Source of the DNA: Pseudomonadota bacterium
GTDB lineage: Bacteria; Desulfobacterota; Desulfobulbia; Desulfobulbales; JAGXFP01
DNA: 36,490 nt
Direction of reading: 5' to 3'
Assembly (NCBI GenBank): GCA_018814305.1
Contig: JAHJAA010000079.1
Span: 74,130 to 110,619, forward strand
Part shown: piece by piece, positions 15,961-24,666 of the stretch
How positions within the stretch are numbered: the first letter of the stretch is position 1
How the letters are laid out: every line of letters begins with the position of its first letter
The notes under the pieces: model-generated
Told to the model about the DNA's origin: nothing
Database searches by the model: none
What the model saw: the letters and a program-made list of their open reading frames with translations, nothing else
Program-made: the position numbers and the translations under genes

Positions 15961-17158
15961 AAGACTCTATGTCGTTCCAATATTGAACACAATGGGGCCG
16001 GTGACTGATGCTCGTCACACAGATCTCTTAAATACGTGGGAAGAAGTCGATCGTGCAACAGCATCCTATTTTACCGACCGTTTTCGTAATACGATAATTG
16101 ACCAGCAAGGCCGACCGGTATCTATCTCATGGTTCCCAGTAAGTTGGTCTGGATTTGAGACGAATCCCGTAGAACGGGATTTTGGCTGGTTCACCATCTA
16201 TGATCATATCAACCAACGCTGGAAGGCTGATATGGACCGGTTCGGCGACGGAATTTATTGGATGTATAATCATCCTGACAAATCGGGGGTTGGGAATGCC
16301 TGGGGACTTGATTGGCTGCATAACTGTCATTATTTGAAAATTCTTAACAGGATGGTTGTACAGCGTGGGTTTTTTCCTGGTGTTGTCGAAATACCCACAG
16401 CCAATAATCATTCCTCTCATTTTGTTGAACAGTATTTCCCTTTCGACATCAGTAACAGAAATTCGCCCTTTATCAACTGGGACAATATAGAGGCGGATGG
16501 TAGAAAAACCAGAGAAATCCTCCAGTGGGCTGATGCCCCGAATAATTGGATTCCTTATCATCCAAGTGAATCGAATCATCAATGTCCCGGGGAAATGAAG
16601 CATGCTATCTTTCGACTTTTAGATATCAAAACCAGAATTATGTATTTTCCCCAGGACGAGGTGATTAAGGCCTTTGACGATTGCCGAGCCGGGCATGACG
16701 TGGTCATCGCTGGATATGAGCATGATTTCCGTGATCGCTGCGATGCTGTAATCGACTTGTTTCTTGAGCCGATCAAAATTGTTGCTCGGGATTATCCTGA
16801 TGTAGAAGTTATCAATGCTAATCTGCAGACCGCTGCAATTGAATGCTTGCATTTAAATAACGCTAAATCCGCAGGGCCCAGATTTTCTGTTGAGCTGAAG
16901 AAAGATTATGTCTGCATTCAAAGTGATACTGATCTTTTTGGTCCTACTCCCTATGTTGCAATCGAAGATTTTTCTACCGGTGAGATTCTTTCCTGTAATC
17001 CTTTTGTGGCGGGATATAGGTCGTGGGGGATCCAACTGAATTTTATACCCGGGCAAGGAAAATTGGGAATTGCCGGTTTTTCGCGAGCCGGGATACAGAG
17101 AGTGAGTTGTTATTTAATTAATGATCTGTCTTTTCAACTGATTGATGAGGGTAATTAA
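15953..17158 (+). CDS. Unrecognised 401-residue protein of the glycan locus
   Basis: I do not recognise a family with confidence. The start at 15953 follows a good GGAGG site (15941-15945) and overlaps the methyltransferase stop; the frame is open further upstream but without a better site. There is no signal peptide and no membrane segment. The sequence is rich in Trp, Tyr, His and Asp: PILNTMGPVTDARHT near the N-terminus, then WFPVSWSGF, GDGIYWMYNHPDKSG, AWGLDWLHNCHY, EIPTANNHSSHF and PFDISNRNS. This loosely recalls barrel-fold polysaccharide deacetylases or hydrolases, but no NodB metal triad is evident. A beta-rich C-terminal part follows from about residue 300. Tight coupling to the methyltransferase and to a B12 radical SAM gene suggests a sugar-modifying role. 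Confidence 0.6.
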   Translation: MAKRLYVVPILNTMGPVTDARHTDLLNTWEEVDRATASYFTDRFRNTIIDQQGRPVSISWFPVSWSGFETNPVERDFGWFTIYDHINQRWKADMDRFGDGIYWMYNHPDKSGVGNAWGLDWLHNCHYLKILNRMVVQRGFFPGVVEIPTANNHSSHFVEQYFPFDISNRNSPFINWDNIEADGRKTREILQWADAPNNWIPYHPSESNHQCPGEMKHAIFRLLDIKTRIMYFPQDEVIKAFDDCRAGHDVVIAGYEHDFRDRCDAVIDLFLEPIKIVARDYPDVEVINANLQTAAIECLHLNNAKSAGPRFSVELKKDYVCIQSDTDLFGPTPYVAIEDFSTGEILSCNPFVAGYRSWGIQLNFIPGQGKLGIAGFSRAGIQRVSCYLINDLSFQLIDEGN

Positions 17159-18546
17159 TGAAGATTCTTCTAGTCGTATACGATAACGATTCCTATATTC
17201 ATTGGTTTCCTCAGGGGCTCGCTTATATTGCAGGAACCCTTGTTAAACATGGGTATGAAGTTGAGATTTACAATCAGGATGTTCATCATTATTCTAACGA
17301 TCATTTAACCCATTATCTTGATGAAAAGCATTTTGATGTTGTGGGAATTGGAATCATCGCAGGTTATTATCAATACCTTCAACTCTTAGGGATTTCAGAG
17401 GCGGTTAATCGTTCGAAGCATCGTCCTCTCTATATCCTCGGTGGTCATGGCCCTTCTCCGGAGCCTGAGTTTTTCCTTGGGAAGACTGAAGCTGACCTGG
17501 TGGTCCTTGGTGAGGGTGAGGAAACTATAATTGATCTTCTCGATGCTATCCAAAAGCATCGTCCGCTGTCTACTGTTCCTGGCATAGCTTATCGTTCTGA
17601 AGGACAAGTCATTATTAATGAACGGCGGCCACTCATTTCGGATATCAACACCATTCCATTGCCGGCCTACTCATTGTTCCCCATAGATTATTATAAACTT
17701 ATCCGTATGCCCCATAACGTGAACAGCGATTTTGTCATGCCGGTATTGTCGGGGAGAGGATGTACTTTTAATTGTGCCTTCTGCTACCGTATGGATGAAG
17801 GCTTCCGACCGCGAAGTAGTGAATCAATCATTGAAGAAATCCGTTTGTTGAAAGCTGATTACGGGATTACCCATGTTAGTTTTACCGATGAACTGTTGAT
17901 GTCTTCGGTGGAACGGACCGATCAACTCTGCCATGATTTTATGAATGCCGGTCTCAATGTGAAATGGGACTGTAACGGTAGACTTAATTATGCAAAACCG
18001 GATCTCCTTAAACTCATGAGAAAGGCAGGTTGTGTCTTTATCAATTATGGGATTGAGTCTCTGGATGATCTGGTTTTGAAGAAAATGAATAAGGCCCTTT
18101 CCACAAAACAGATTATTAAGGGGGTTGAGGCGACCATCGCTGTTGGAATAACTCCGGGATTGAATGTCCTGTTCGGGAATATTGGTGACACCACGGAGAC
18201 ATTGAGGAAGGGGGTAGAATTTACGATGAAATATGATGATGGGGCCTATATGCGGACAATCAGACCGGTGACTCCGTATCCCGGTTCCCCTCTTTACTAC
18301 CATGCTATCGAAAAGGGTCTTCTAAAAGACTGTGAGGATTTTTATACCAATAAACATCTCAATTCAGATCTGATTGCCGTCAACTTTACGGAATTGACTG
18401 ATGAGGAATTTTATCAGGCTCTTTATGAAGCCAATTCCACCCTGTTGACCAATTACTACCATAAAAAACTCGAATCCATGATTGAGCAAACCAGAAAGCT
18501 CTATTTCGAGCGTGATGCCTCATTCCGAGGATATCGACAGACGTAA
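17158..18546 (+). CDS. B12-binding-domain radical SAM protein
   Basis: The 462-residue protein has an N-terminal cobalamin-binding-like Rossmann domain (about 1-135; ILLVVYDNDSYIHWFPQGLA, YILGGHGPSPEP, VVLGEGEETI), though the canonical DxHxxG ligand motif is not obvious. A radical SAM barrel follows, with the cluster motif Cys202-x3-Cys206-x2-Cys209 in GRGCTFNCAFCYR. This is the class B radical SAM layout, whose members methylate unactivated carbons or rearrange rings. Its start overlaps the stop of the unknown gene (TAATG). In this setting C-methylation or another difficult modification of a sugar is plausible, but the substrate is unknown. Confidence 0.82.
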   Translation: MKILLVVYDNDSYIHWFPQGLAYIAGTLVKHGYEVEIYNQDVHHYSNDHLTHYLDEKHFDVVGIGIIAGYYQYLQLLGISEAVNRSKHRPLYILGGHGPSPEPEFFLGKTEADLVVLGEGEETIIDLLDAIQKHRPLSTVPGIAYRSEGQVIINERRPLISDINTIPLPAYSLFPIDYYKLIRMPHNVNSDFVMPVLSGRGCTFNCAFCYRMDEGFRPRSSESIIEEIRLLKADYGITHVSFTDELLMSSVERTDQLCHDFMNAGLNVKWDCNGRLNYAKPDLLKLMRKAGCVFINYGIESLDDLVLKKMNKALSTKQIIKGVEATIAVGITPGLNVLFGNIGDTTETLRKGVEFTMKYDDGAYMRTIRPVTPYPGSPLYYHAIEKGLLKDCEDFYTNKHLNSDLIAVNFTELTDEEFYQALYEANSTLLTNYYHKKLESMIEQTRKLYFERDASFRGYRQT

Positions 18547-18615
18547 TGTTTCATTGGTGATCTTTTAGATGAAGGAAGCTGGATATATTTAGTATAGAGA
18601 TGGGAATCGGTCATC

Positions 18616-20157
18616 ATGCAGGCATCAGCAATCATGGACGTGCTCAACGAGATCGAGGTTCGATTCCCGGTTGATAAATGGCTCGTTAACAGGATCCATA
18701 TCTGGCCGCTCCTTCGGGTGCATCTGGGGGTCATGCTCTTCCATGTAATGGCTCCACAGGCGGCTCAACGACGTTCTCGTCTAGCCTCCGGCCTTTCTCT
18801 TTGCGGCGGGTTTCTTAAACATGCATTTTCCTCCATCGCTGATTCAAGCCATAATGCGCACTGTGATCATAAAGCTGATGTAGTCATGTTGAGTGACGGC
18901 ATTTCATTTTCTTCTATCGATGGGCAATGGTATGAGAAATTTTGTGATCCGATCCGAGATGCCCTGTCTTTGTCTGACGTATCATCGTTTCTTATGACCC
19001 CCCAGAATCGTTACTATCAGCCGCGTCACTCTCCTTCAATGTTCATTCATCCGGCCTTGACGACCATTTTACTGAAGAACATGTTTCGTACATCCGATCG
19101 AGATATATATAAGGCACTACCAAATTATGAGGAATTCCTGGCCTTTCTTGGGGAGAAATTTCCTCAGATGCCACTCCTGGATTCCCTTTGGTTGTCGCGT
19201 CAGATCAGGAGTTTGGAAGATATCTCCAGATATTATACTAAGATACTCAAAAAGCTTAATCCTGCAGTTGCATTTATCGTCAGTTATTATTGGACTGAGG
19301 GGATGGCCTTTATTCATGCCTGCCGACAATACGGGATTCCGGTTATTGACATTCAGCATGGCGCCCAAGGCCCTTTGCATAAGGCGTACGGTAGGTGGAT
19401 AAAGATTCCTCAAGATGGATATGAACTATTGCCTTCGCATTTTTATTGCTGGAGTGAGTACGAGGCGGAAACTATTGGGGATTGGAATAGTCAATCTCCT
19501 GGAGCCCACATCCCGATGATTGTCGGGAATCGTTGGCTTTCTTTTTGGAAAGATTCGAATAACACCGCGATCAAACGATACGATTCGCAACTCAGTCAAT
19601 TGAAAGATTCAATCCCCTCGACGTATCATCTCCTTGTAACCTTGCAACCGGAATTTTCCGGGCCGAAATTTTTGGAACCACTCTTTAAAGCCATCTCTTT
19701 GATGGGTGACTCTTTCCATTGGTGGTTTCGCCTTCATCCCATGATGATGGATAAGCGGCATCTTATCAAGAAACTTCTCAGTCAACAAATTGCGGGGCGA
19801 TTTGACTTGGATTGGTCATCTGATATTCCCTTGCCGGCTTTATTGCGTCAGGTTGATGTGCATTTGACATTCTGTTCAACGGTAATAACTGAGGCCGTTT
19901 TTTTTGGTGTGCCGTCCGTTATCTTGGATCAATTCGGGGTGGAATTTTTTCCGAAAGAGATGGAATCAGGATGGGCTGTCGCAGCGTTCTCCACTGAGGA
20001 GATAACTGAGGCCATTAAACGACAAATATTGGTGAAGGTGGATCCCTTGGGCGATATGGAAATGAGCGGAGAGTCTTTTGTGGACCCTATTTCGGAAGTC
20101 GTTTCAATGATCAGGAATATTAGGGCACAAAAAGAACTTAATGCAATCGATCGATAA
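18616..20157 (+). CDS. GT-B-like glycosyltransferase, possible nonulosonate transferase
   Basis: The 513-residue soluble protein resembles capsule-type GT-B transferases and related CMP-sugar enzymes. IPVIDIQHGAQGPLHKAY (241-258) has the His-Gly seen at the inter-domain cleft, WWFRLHPMMM lies near 364-373, and STVITEAVFFGVPSVI near 421-436 is the donor-nucleotide-side motif with its conserved Ser-Thr and Glu. The family cannot be named surely, but CMP-Kdo/sialate transferases share this pattern, and a CMP-legionaminate donor is made upstream. A second ATG at 18634 is possible. No membrane segments. It ends block B and precedes the flippase. Confidence 0.6.
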   Translation: MQASAIMDVLNEIEVRFPVDKWLVNRIHIWPLLRVHLGVMLFHVMAPQAAQRRSRLASGLSLCGGFLKHAFSSIADSSHNAHCDHKADVVMLSDGISFSSIDGQWYEKFCDPIRDALSLSDVSSFLMTPQNRYYQPRHSPSMFIHPALTTILLKNMFRTSDRDIYKALPNYEEFLAFLGEKFPQMPLLDSLWLSRQIRSLEDISRYYTKILKKLNPAVAFIVSYYWTEGMAFIHACRQYGIPVIDIQHGAQGPLHKAYGRWIKIPQDGYELLPSHFYCWSEYEAETIGDWNSQSPGAHIPMIVGNRWLSFWKDSNNTAIKRYDSQLSQLKDSIPSTYHLLVTLQPEFSGPKFLEPLFKAISLMGDSFHWWFRLHPMMMDKRHLIKKLLSQQIAGRFDLDWSSDIPLPALLRQVDVHLTFCSTVITEAVFFGVPSVILDQFGVEFFPKEMESGWAVAAFSTEEITEAIKRQILVKVDPLGDMEMSGESFVDPISEVVSMIRNIRAQKELNAIDR

Positions 20158-20219
20158 GTCAGACTGTTATTTCTATATTTAATTTTAACGCAAAAGCATC
20201 AAGATAAGCGATAAGTCCA

Positions 20220-21509
20220 TTGAACGAAAAAACTTCTGATACTACGGGCATAGTTGGAATATCCCTCCTTCGCTCGTCGGTAATCTATACATTTTCTTCT
20301 GTCATAAATGCGGCAATCCCTTTTTTTATAATGCCTGTTTTGACCCGAGTTCTGACTCCGGAGGATTATGGTATCATCTCGATGCAGGCGGTTATTCTCG
20401 GTATTGTAAGTCCATTTATTGGGCTTAGCGTCCATGGATCTATCAGTGTTCGTTTTTACGATATGAAGAAAGAGGAACTTGCTAGATACATTGGCAATAG
20501 TTTTTTTATTCTATTTATGAGTACGGTAGTTGTTTCTTGTTTGCTTTTTATTGGTTCTAGATTTGTATCACATTGGACTTCTTTTCCCGCTCAGTGGTTA
20601 TTTTCAGTAGTAGTAATTGCTTTTGGGCAATTTATTATTTTGATTCGTATGATTCTCTGGCAATGCCAGGGACGACCCTTCCATTTTGCAACATTCCAGA
20701 TTCTCCAGATGGTTATTAATGTCGGCCTTTCAGTCTACTTAATTGTAGTAGAAAGAATGGATTGGAAGGGACGTATCATCGCATACATTGTAACAATCAC
20801 ACTTTTTTCGATATTTGGATTTATTTTGTTGATTCGGTCAGGTTGGATTAAATTTAATTTTGATCGTAAGGATATTCGTCGGGGACTTAAGTTTGGTTGT
20901 CCTTTGATTCCTCATGCTCTTGGTGGAATGTTAATCACTCAGACTGATCGCCTCTTCATTACCAACATGGTGGGAATTCATGATACTGGTATATATGCCG
21001 TAGGTTTCCAAATCGGAATGATCATTGAAATACTGGCCTCTTCGTTCAATCGAGCTTATGTTCCATGGCTTTTTGAAAGGTTAAAAAAGGAAGAACCAGC
21101 CATTAAACTTAAGATAGTTAAGTTAACGTATAAATACTTTTTGGTCATTTTTGGTTTGGCGATAGCCCTTGCCTTTCTCGCTCCAATATTTATCCCATTC
21201 TTTATTGGGAAAGCCTTTGGTGGCGCTGTAAAATATATTGTCTGGATAGCCATTGGAGGTTCTTTTAGTGGAATGTACTATATGGTCGCAAATTATATTT
21301 TTTATGCCGGGGCTACTCATCTTCTCGCTTTGGTCACATTTTTTACTGCGACAATAAATGTCATTCTGAATTATTGGTTTATTAAGCAAAATGGTGCAGT
21401 TGGAGCTGCCCAGGCTTCTACCGTGTCGTTTTTGATTAGTTTTCTACTTACATGGTATTTGAGCAGCCGTGTTTTTGATATGCCTTGGAATTTAAAAGTG
21501 AAAGATTGA
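20220..21509 (+). CDS. wzx: Wzx-type oligosaccharide flippase
   Basis: The 429-residue integral membrane protein has about twelve to fourteen hydrophobic segments along its length and an N-terminus (SSVIYTFSSVINAAIPFFIMPVL followed by TRVLTPEDYG) characteristic of the MOP/PST polysaccharide flippases. These move undecaprenyl-linked oligosaccharides across the inner membrane. Only a TTG codon at 20220 is available before the first membrane segment, because the frame is closed at 20205-20207 and no ATG or GTG lies before it, so TTG is the likely start. The gene is visibly AT-richer than the Leg block. It sits directly upstream of hisH/hisF paralogues, an order also found in the P. aeruginosa O5 locus. 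Confidence 0.88.
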   Translation: MNEKTSDTTGIVGISLLRSSVIYTFSSVINAAIPFFIMPVLTRVLTPEDYGIISMQAVILGIVSPFIGLSVHGSISVRFYDMKKEELARYIGNSFFILFMSTVVVSCLLFIGSRFVSHWTSFPAQWLFSVVVIAFGQFIILIRMILWQCQGRPFHFATFQILQMVINVGLSVYLIVVERMDWKGRIIAYIVTITLFSIFGFILLIRSGWIKFNFDRKDIRRGLKFGCPLIPHALGGMLITQTDRLFITNMVGIHDTGIYAVGFQIGMIIEILASSFNRAYVPWLFERLKKEEPAIKLKIVKLTYKYFLVIFGLAIALAFLAPIFIPFFIGKAFGGAVKYIVWIAIGGSFSGMYYMVANYIFYAGATHLLALVTFFTATINVILNYWFIKQNGAVGAAQASTVSFLISFLLTWYLSSRVFDMPWNLKVKD

Positions 21510-21538
21510 TTTAGCGCTTTAATTAAGTAGGAAGCACG

Positions 21539-22153
21539 ATGATAATAATTGTTAATTATAATATGGGGAATGTCGGGTCTATCCTGAATATGTTGAAAAA
21601 GGTTGGCGCAGAGGGGATCATTTCATCGGATCCGGAAGTGATCCTTCGAGCCGAGAAGCTGATCCTGCCCGGTGTTGGTGCTTTTGATCAGGGGGTGGCA
21701 AACCTGGAGAATTTGGGTTTGATTCCAATTTTGAATGAAAAGGTGCTGGTGCAAGCTACACCGATCATTGGTATTTGCCTGGGAATGCAACTCATGACCG
21801 AAAGCAGTGAGGAGGGGAAAAATTCCGGTCTTGGTTGGGTTAAAGGGCGAACGGTCCGTTTTGATCGCCAAAGGACTAAGCAGCTCAAGATTCCTCATAT
21901 GGGTTGGGATGTTATCATTCCACGGAAGGAAAGTGATTTAATGGATGGTCTGAGTCATGACGCACGGTTTTATTTTGTTCATTCATATCATGTTCTGTGC
22001 GAAAATACAGCCGATGTTCTGACCACTACCACCTATGGGTATGAATTTGCATCGTCCTTCCAGCATGGAAATATTTTCGGTGTTCAATTCCACCCCGAAA
22101 AAAGTCATAAATACGGCATGAAGTTACTCAAGAACTTTGTGGAGTATTTATGA
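21539..22153 (+). CDS. hisH: HisH-type glutamine amidotransferase of an amidino-sugar pathway
   Basis: The 204-residue class I glutamine amidotransferase has Cys80 in GICLGMQL and the His185-x-Glu187 pair in GVQFHPEKS, so the glutaminase triad is intact. It releases ammonia that its HisF-like partner channels. In this setting (next to HisF, with a WbpG/PseA-type amidotransferase downstream and no other his genes) it most likely feeds the acetamidino-forming enzyme rather than histidine synthesis. Ribosome binding site aggaagc; the stop overlaps the hisF start. Confidence 0.88.
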   Translation: MIIIVNYNMGNVGSILNMLKKVGAEGIISSDPEVILRAEKLILPGVGAFDQGVANLENLGLIPILNEKVLVQATPIIGICLGMQLMTESSEEGKNSGLGWVKGRTVRFDRQRTKQLKIPHMGWDVIIPRKESDLMDGLSHDARFYFVHSYHVLCENTADVLTTTTYGYEFASSFQHGNIFGVQFHPEKSHKYGMKLLKNFVEYL

Positions 22154-22911
22154 GGCCTCGTATTATTCCTGTTTTGCTCGTGCAGGATGGCGGTCTTTAT
22201 AAAACCGTTAACTTCCGAAATGGAAACTATTTAGGTGATCCGATTAATGCCATCCGGCTTTTTAACGAAATGGAAGTGGATGAAATCATTGTCCTTGATA
22301 TATCTGCGACCAGAGAAGGAAGAGGACCGGATCTTGGGTTCATTGAAGATATTGCCAGCGAGGCATTTATGCCGTTTTGTTATGGTGGTGGAATTAGCAA
22401 TATTAATCAGGTTCGGAGGATATTCCAGGTCGGTGTTGAGAAGGTCGCGATGAATAGGAGTCTGCTTGAGGGTAACAGGTTGATAGCAGAATGCGCTGAT
22501 GAGTTCGGTAGCCAGAGTATTGTAGGTGCGATTGATATCAAAACGACTCTATTGGGAAAAGAAAAGGTGTATGATTATATCAAAGGGAAAACAGTTCAAG
22601 TGACTATTGAAGACCATATTAATGGCCTGGAAAATGATGGGGCTGGAGAAATTTTTCTTAATTTTGTCGATAATGATGGGGGTATGAAAGGGTATAATCT
22701 GAAATTGATCGAGAGGATCAGTAAGATGATTTCTTTACCACTCATTGTCTGCGGCGGAGCCGGTAATTTGGTGCATATGCACGAAGCAATTCAAGCTGGA
22801 GCGGATGCCGCTGCCGCTGGAAGTCTTTTTGTTTATAAAGGGAAACAGAGAGGAGTTTTGATCAATTATCCTTCTCAATTGGAGCTTGAAGCAATCCTTG
22901 GGAGATGTTGA
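22150..22911 (+). CDS. hisF: HisF paralogue, probable ammonia channel for sugar amidination
   Basis: The 253-residue TIM barrel aligns well with HisF (PRIIPVLLVQDGG at the N-terminus, FCYGGGISN near 76-84, GAIDIK, VCGGAGN and DAAAAGSLF). The first catalytic aspartate of true HisF (CLDVKDG) is Leu10 here (VLLVQDG), while the second (AID) is kept. Loss of that residue should abolish imidazole-glycerol-phosphate cyclisation and leaves an ammonia-conducting barrel, as in WbpG-associated HisF2. Translation is coupled to hisH by an ATGA overlap. Confidence 0.88.
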   Translation: MRPRIIPVLLVQDGGLYKTVNFRNGNYLGDPINAIRLFNEMEVDEIIVLDISATREGRGPDLGFIEDIASEAFMPFCYGGGISNINQVRRIFQVGVEKVAMNRSLLEGNRLIAECADEFGSQSIVGAIDIKTTLLGKEKVYDYIKGKTVQVTIEDHINGLENDGAGEIFLNFVDNDGGMKGYNLKLIERISKMISLPLIVCGGAGNLVHMHEAIQAGADAAAAGSLFVYKGKQRGVLINYPSQLELEAILGRC

Positions 22912-22996
22912 CTTTCGCCCTTTGAAATTTAATATCATAAGTATCCGATTTGTCTAGATTATAGAAGATTATTGGGACTTATGGAAGGGAGGACTT

Positions 22997-24061
22997 ATGG
23001 TTCGTTTTGCCTTGGTTGGGTGCGGTAGAATTGCAAAGAAACACGCTGAAATTATCGGGGGTAAACAGATTCAAGGTGCGGAACTGGTAGCTGTCTGTGA
23101 CTTGATAGTGGATAGAGCTAAAACTTATGGAGAAAAATATAATATTCCCTGGTTTAGTGATCCCCATGAGATGATGGTTGCGATGGGGGATCGCATTGAT
23201 GTTCTGAATATTCTCACCGAGAGTGGCAACCATGCTGGAAATGTTCTTGCTTTGTCACGATACGGTAAACATTTTGTCGTTGAAAAACCCATGGCATTAA
23301 CCATCGATGATGCCGATTCCATGATCCGTGCCTGCGATGCCGCGGGGATAAAATTATTCGTGGTTAAACAAAACCGTTATAATCTGCCGGTGCAGAAACT
23401 TCGTTCTGCAATCGAGGAGGAGCGATTTGGAAAGATAGTCATGGGTACTGTACGGGTTCGCTGGTGTCGGACCCAAAAATATTATGATCAAGATGCCTGG
23501 CGCGGGACGTGGGCCATGGATGGTGGTGTTTTTACAAACCAGGCGAGTCATCACATCGATCTACTCGAATGGATGCTCGGGGAACCAGAATCGGTTTTTG
23601 CAAAGTCGACGACTTCCCTAGTCAATATCGAAGCGGAGGATACCGGGGTCGCGCTCATTAAATTTCGGAGTGGAGCGTTAGGCATTGTCGAAGCGACGAC
23701 AGCCACCAGGCCGAAGGATCTGGAAGGGTCTCTTTCCATTCTTGGCGAAAAAGGAACTGTCGAGATTGGAGGTTTCGCCGTTAATGAGATGAAGATCTGG
23801 AACTTCGCAGAGCAACGAGATGAGGATGCTTCAATCATTAATGATTATCGTCAAAATCCGCCAAATGTCTATGGATTTGGACATGTAGCGTATCTTGAGC
23901 ATGTTGTCAGTTCAATTGTTGATGGTAAAAAAGCCCTTGTTGATGGTCTTGAAGGGCGTAAATCCCTCGAGTTAATTATGGCAATTTATGAGTCAATTGA
24001 AACCAATCGGGAAGTGTCACTTCGTTTTATGCCGAAACAATGTCGCCTAGGAAAAATATGA
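22997..24061 (+). CDS. wbpB: UDP-N-acetylglucosaminuronate 3-dehydrogenase (WbpB/WlbA-like)
   Basis: The 354-residue Gfo/Idh/MocA oxidoreductase has the Rossmann motif ALVGCGRIAKKHA (5-17), an intact catalytic Glu96-Lys97-Pro98, and FTNQASHHIDLLEWMLG (179-195) with the conserved His and Asp. The stretch from HHIDLLEW to EATTATRPKDLEGS strongly recalls WbpB/WlbA, which oxidises C3 of UDP-GlcNAcA with NAD before transamination. Ribosome binding site gggagg is well spaced. It forms a set with the next two genes. Confidence 0.87.
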   Translation: MVRFALVGCGRIAKKHAEIIGGKQIQGAELVAVCDLIVDRAKTYGEKYNIPWFSDPHEMMVAMGDRIDVLNILTESGNHAGNVLALSRYGKHFVVEKPMALTIDDADSMIRACDAAGIKLFVVKQNRYNLPVQKLRSAIEEERFGKIVMGTVRVRWCRTQKYYDQDAWRGTWAMDGGVFTNQASHHIDLLEWMLGEPESVFAKSTTSLVNIEAEDTGVALIKFRSGALGIVEATTATRPKDLEGSLSILGEKGTVEIGGFAVNEMKIWNFAEQRDEDASIINDYRQNPPNVYGFGHVAYLEHVVSSIVDGKKALVDGLEGRKSLELIMAIYESIETNREVSLRFMPKQCRLGKI

Positions 24062-24657
24062 GCAAAATTGCACCAACTGCAGTTGTTTATCCGGGTGTTA
24101 GGCTTGGAGCAGATGTGATTGTTGAAGATTTCTGTGTGATTGGGGCGCCTTTCTCTGGGCAGACCGATGAAGAGACGGTAATTGGTGATCATGCCGTGAT
24201 CAGGAGTCATACTGTGATTTATGGCGGTTGTCATATTGGAAATTATTTTCAAACAGGGAATAAGGCAAATATAAGGGAACTTAACCTGATTGGGGATCAT
24301 GTCAGCATTGGTACAATGGCCGTGCTCGAACATCATATTGTCATCGAGGATGGGGTCCGGATTCATTCACAGGCGTTTATCCCGGAATTCTCTCGGCTCA
24401 ATAAAGGATGTTGGATTGGCCCTAACGTTGCTTTGACCAATGCCAGATATCCTTGCTCGCCTGATGTGAAAAAAAACTTAACCGGACCGGTAATTGAAGA
24501 GTCTGCAAAGATTGGGGCAAACGTCACGATTCTTCCGGGTGTTGTTGTCGGTAAAAATGCCTTGATTGGGGCTGGCAGTGTTGTGGTCAATGATGTTCCT
24601 TCTTTCCATGTCGTTGCGGGTAATCCGGCCCGATACCTTCGTAAAATACATTATTAA
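24058..24657 (+). CDS. wbpD: UDP-GlcNAc3NA N-acetyltransferase (WbpD-like, left-handed beta-helix)
   Basis: The protein of 199 residues is almost wholly hexapeptide repeats, starting at APTAVVYPGVRLGADVIVEDF and ending with AKIGANVTILPGVVVGKNALIGAGSVVVNDVP and VVAGNPARYLRK, typical of WbpD/WlbB acetyltransferases. It would acetylate the new C3 amino group made by WbpE. The frame opens at 24040, but the ATG at 24058 overlaps the wbpB stop (ATGA) and follows a tagga site, so it is the better start. Confidence 0.83.
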   Translation: MSKIAPTAVVYPGVRLGADVIVEDFCVIGAPFSGQTDEETVIGDHAVIRSHTVIYGGCHIGNYFQTGNKANIRELNLIGDHVSIGTMAVLEHHIVIEDGVRIHSQAFIPEFSRLNKGCWIGPNVALTNARYPCSPDVKKNLTGPVIEESAKIGANVTILPGVVVGKNALIGAGSVVVNDVPSFHVVAGNPARYLRKIHY

Positions 24658-24666
24658 GAAAATCAG

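Noticed and set aside
21539-22911. Histidine biosynthesis operon
   Set aside because: Only hisH and hisF are present, HisF lacks its first catalytic Asp, and the neighbours are all sugar genes.
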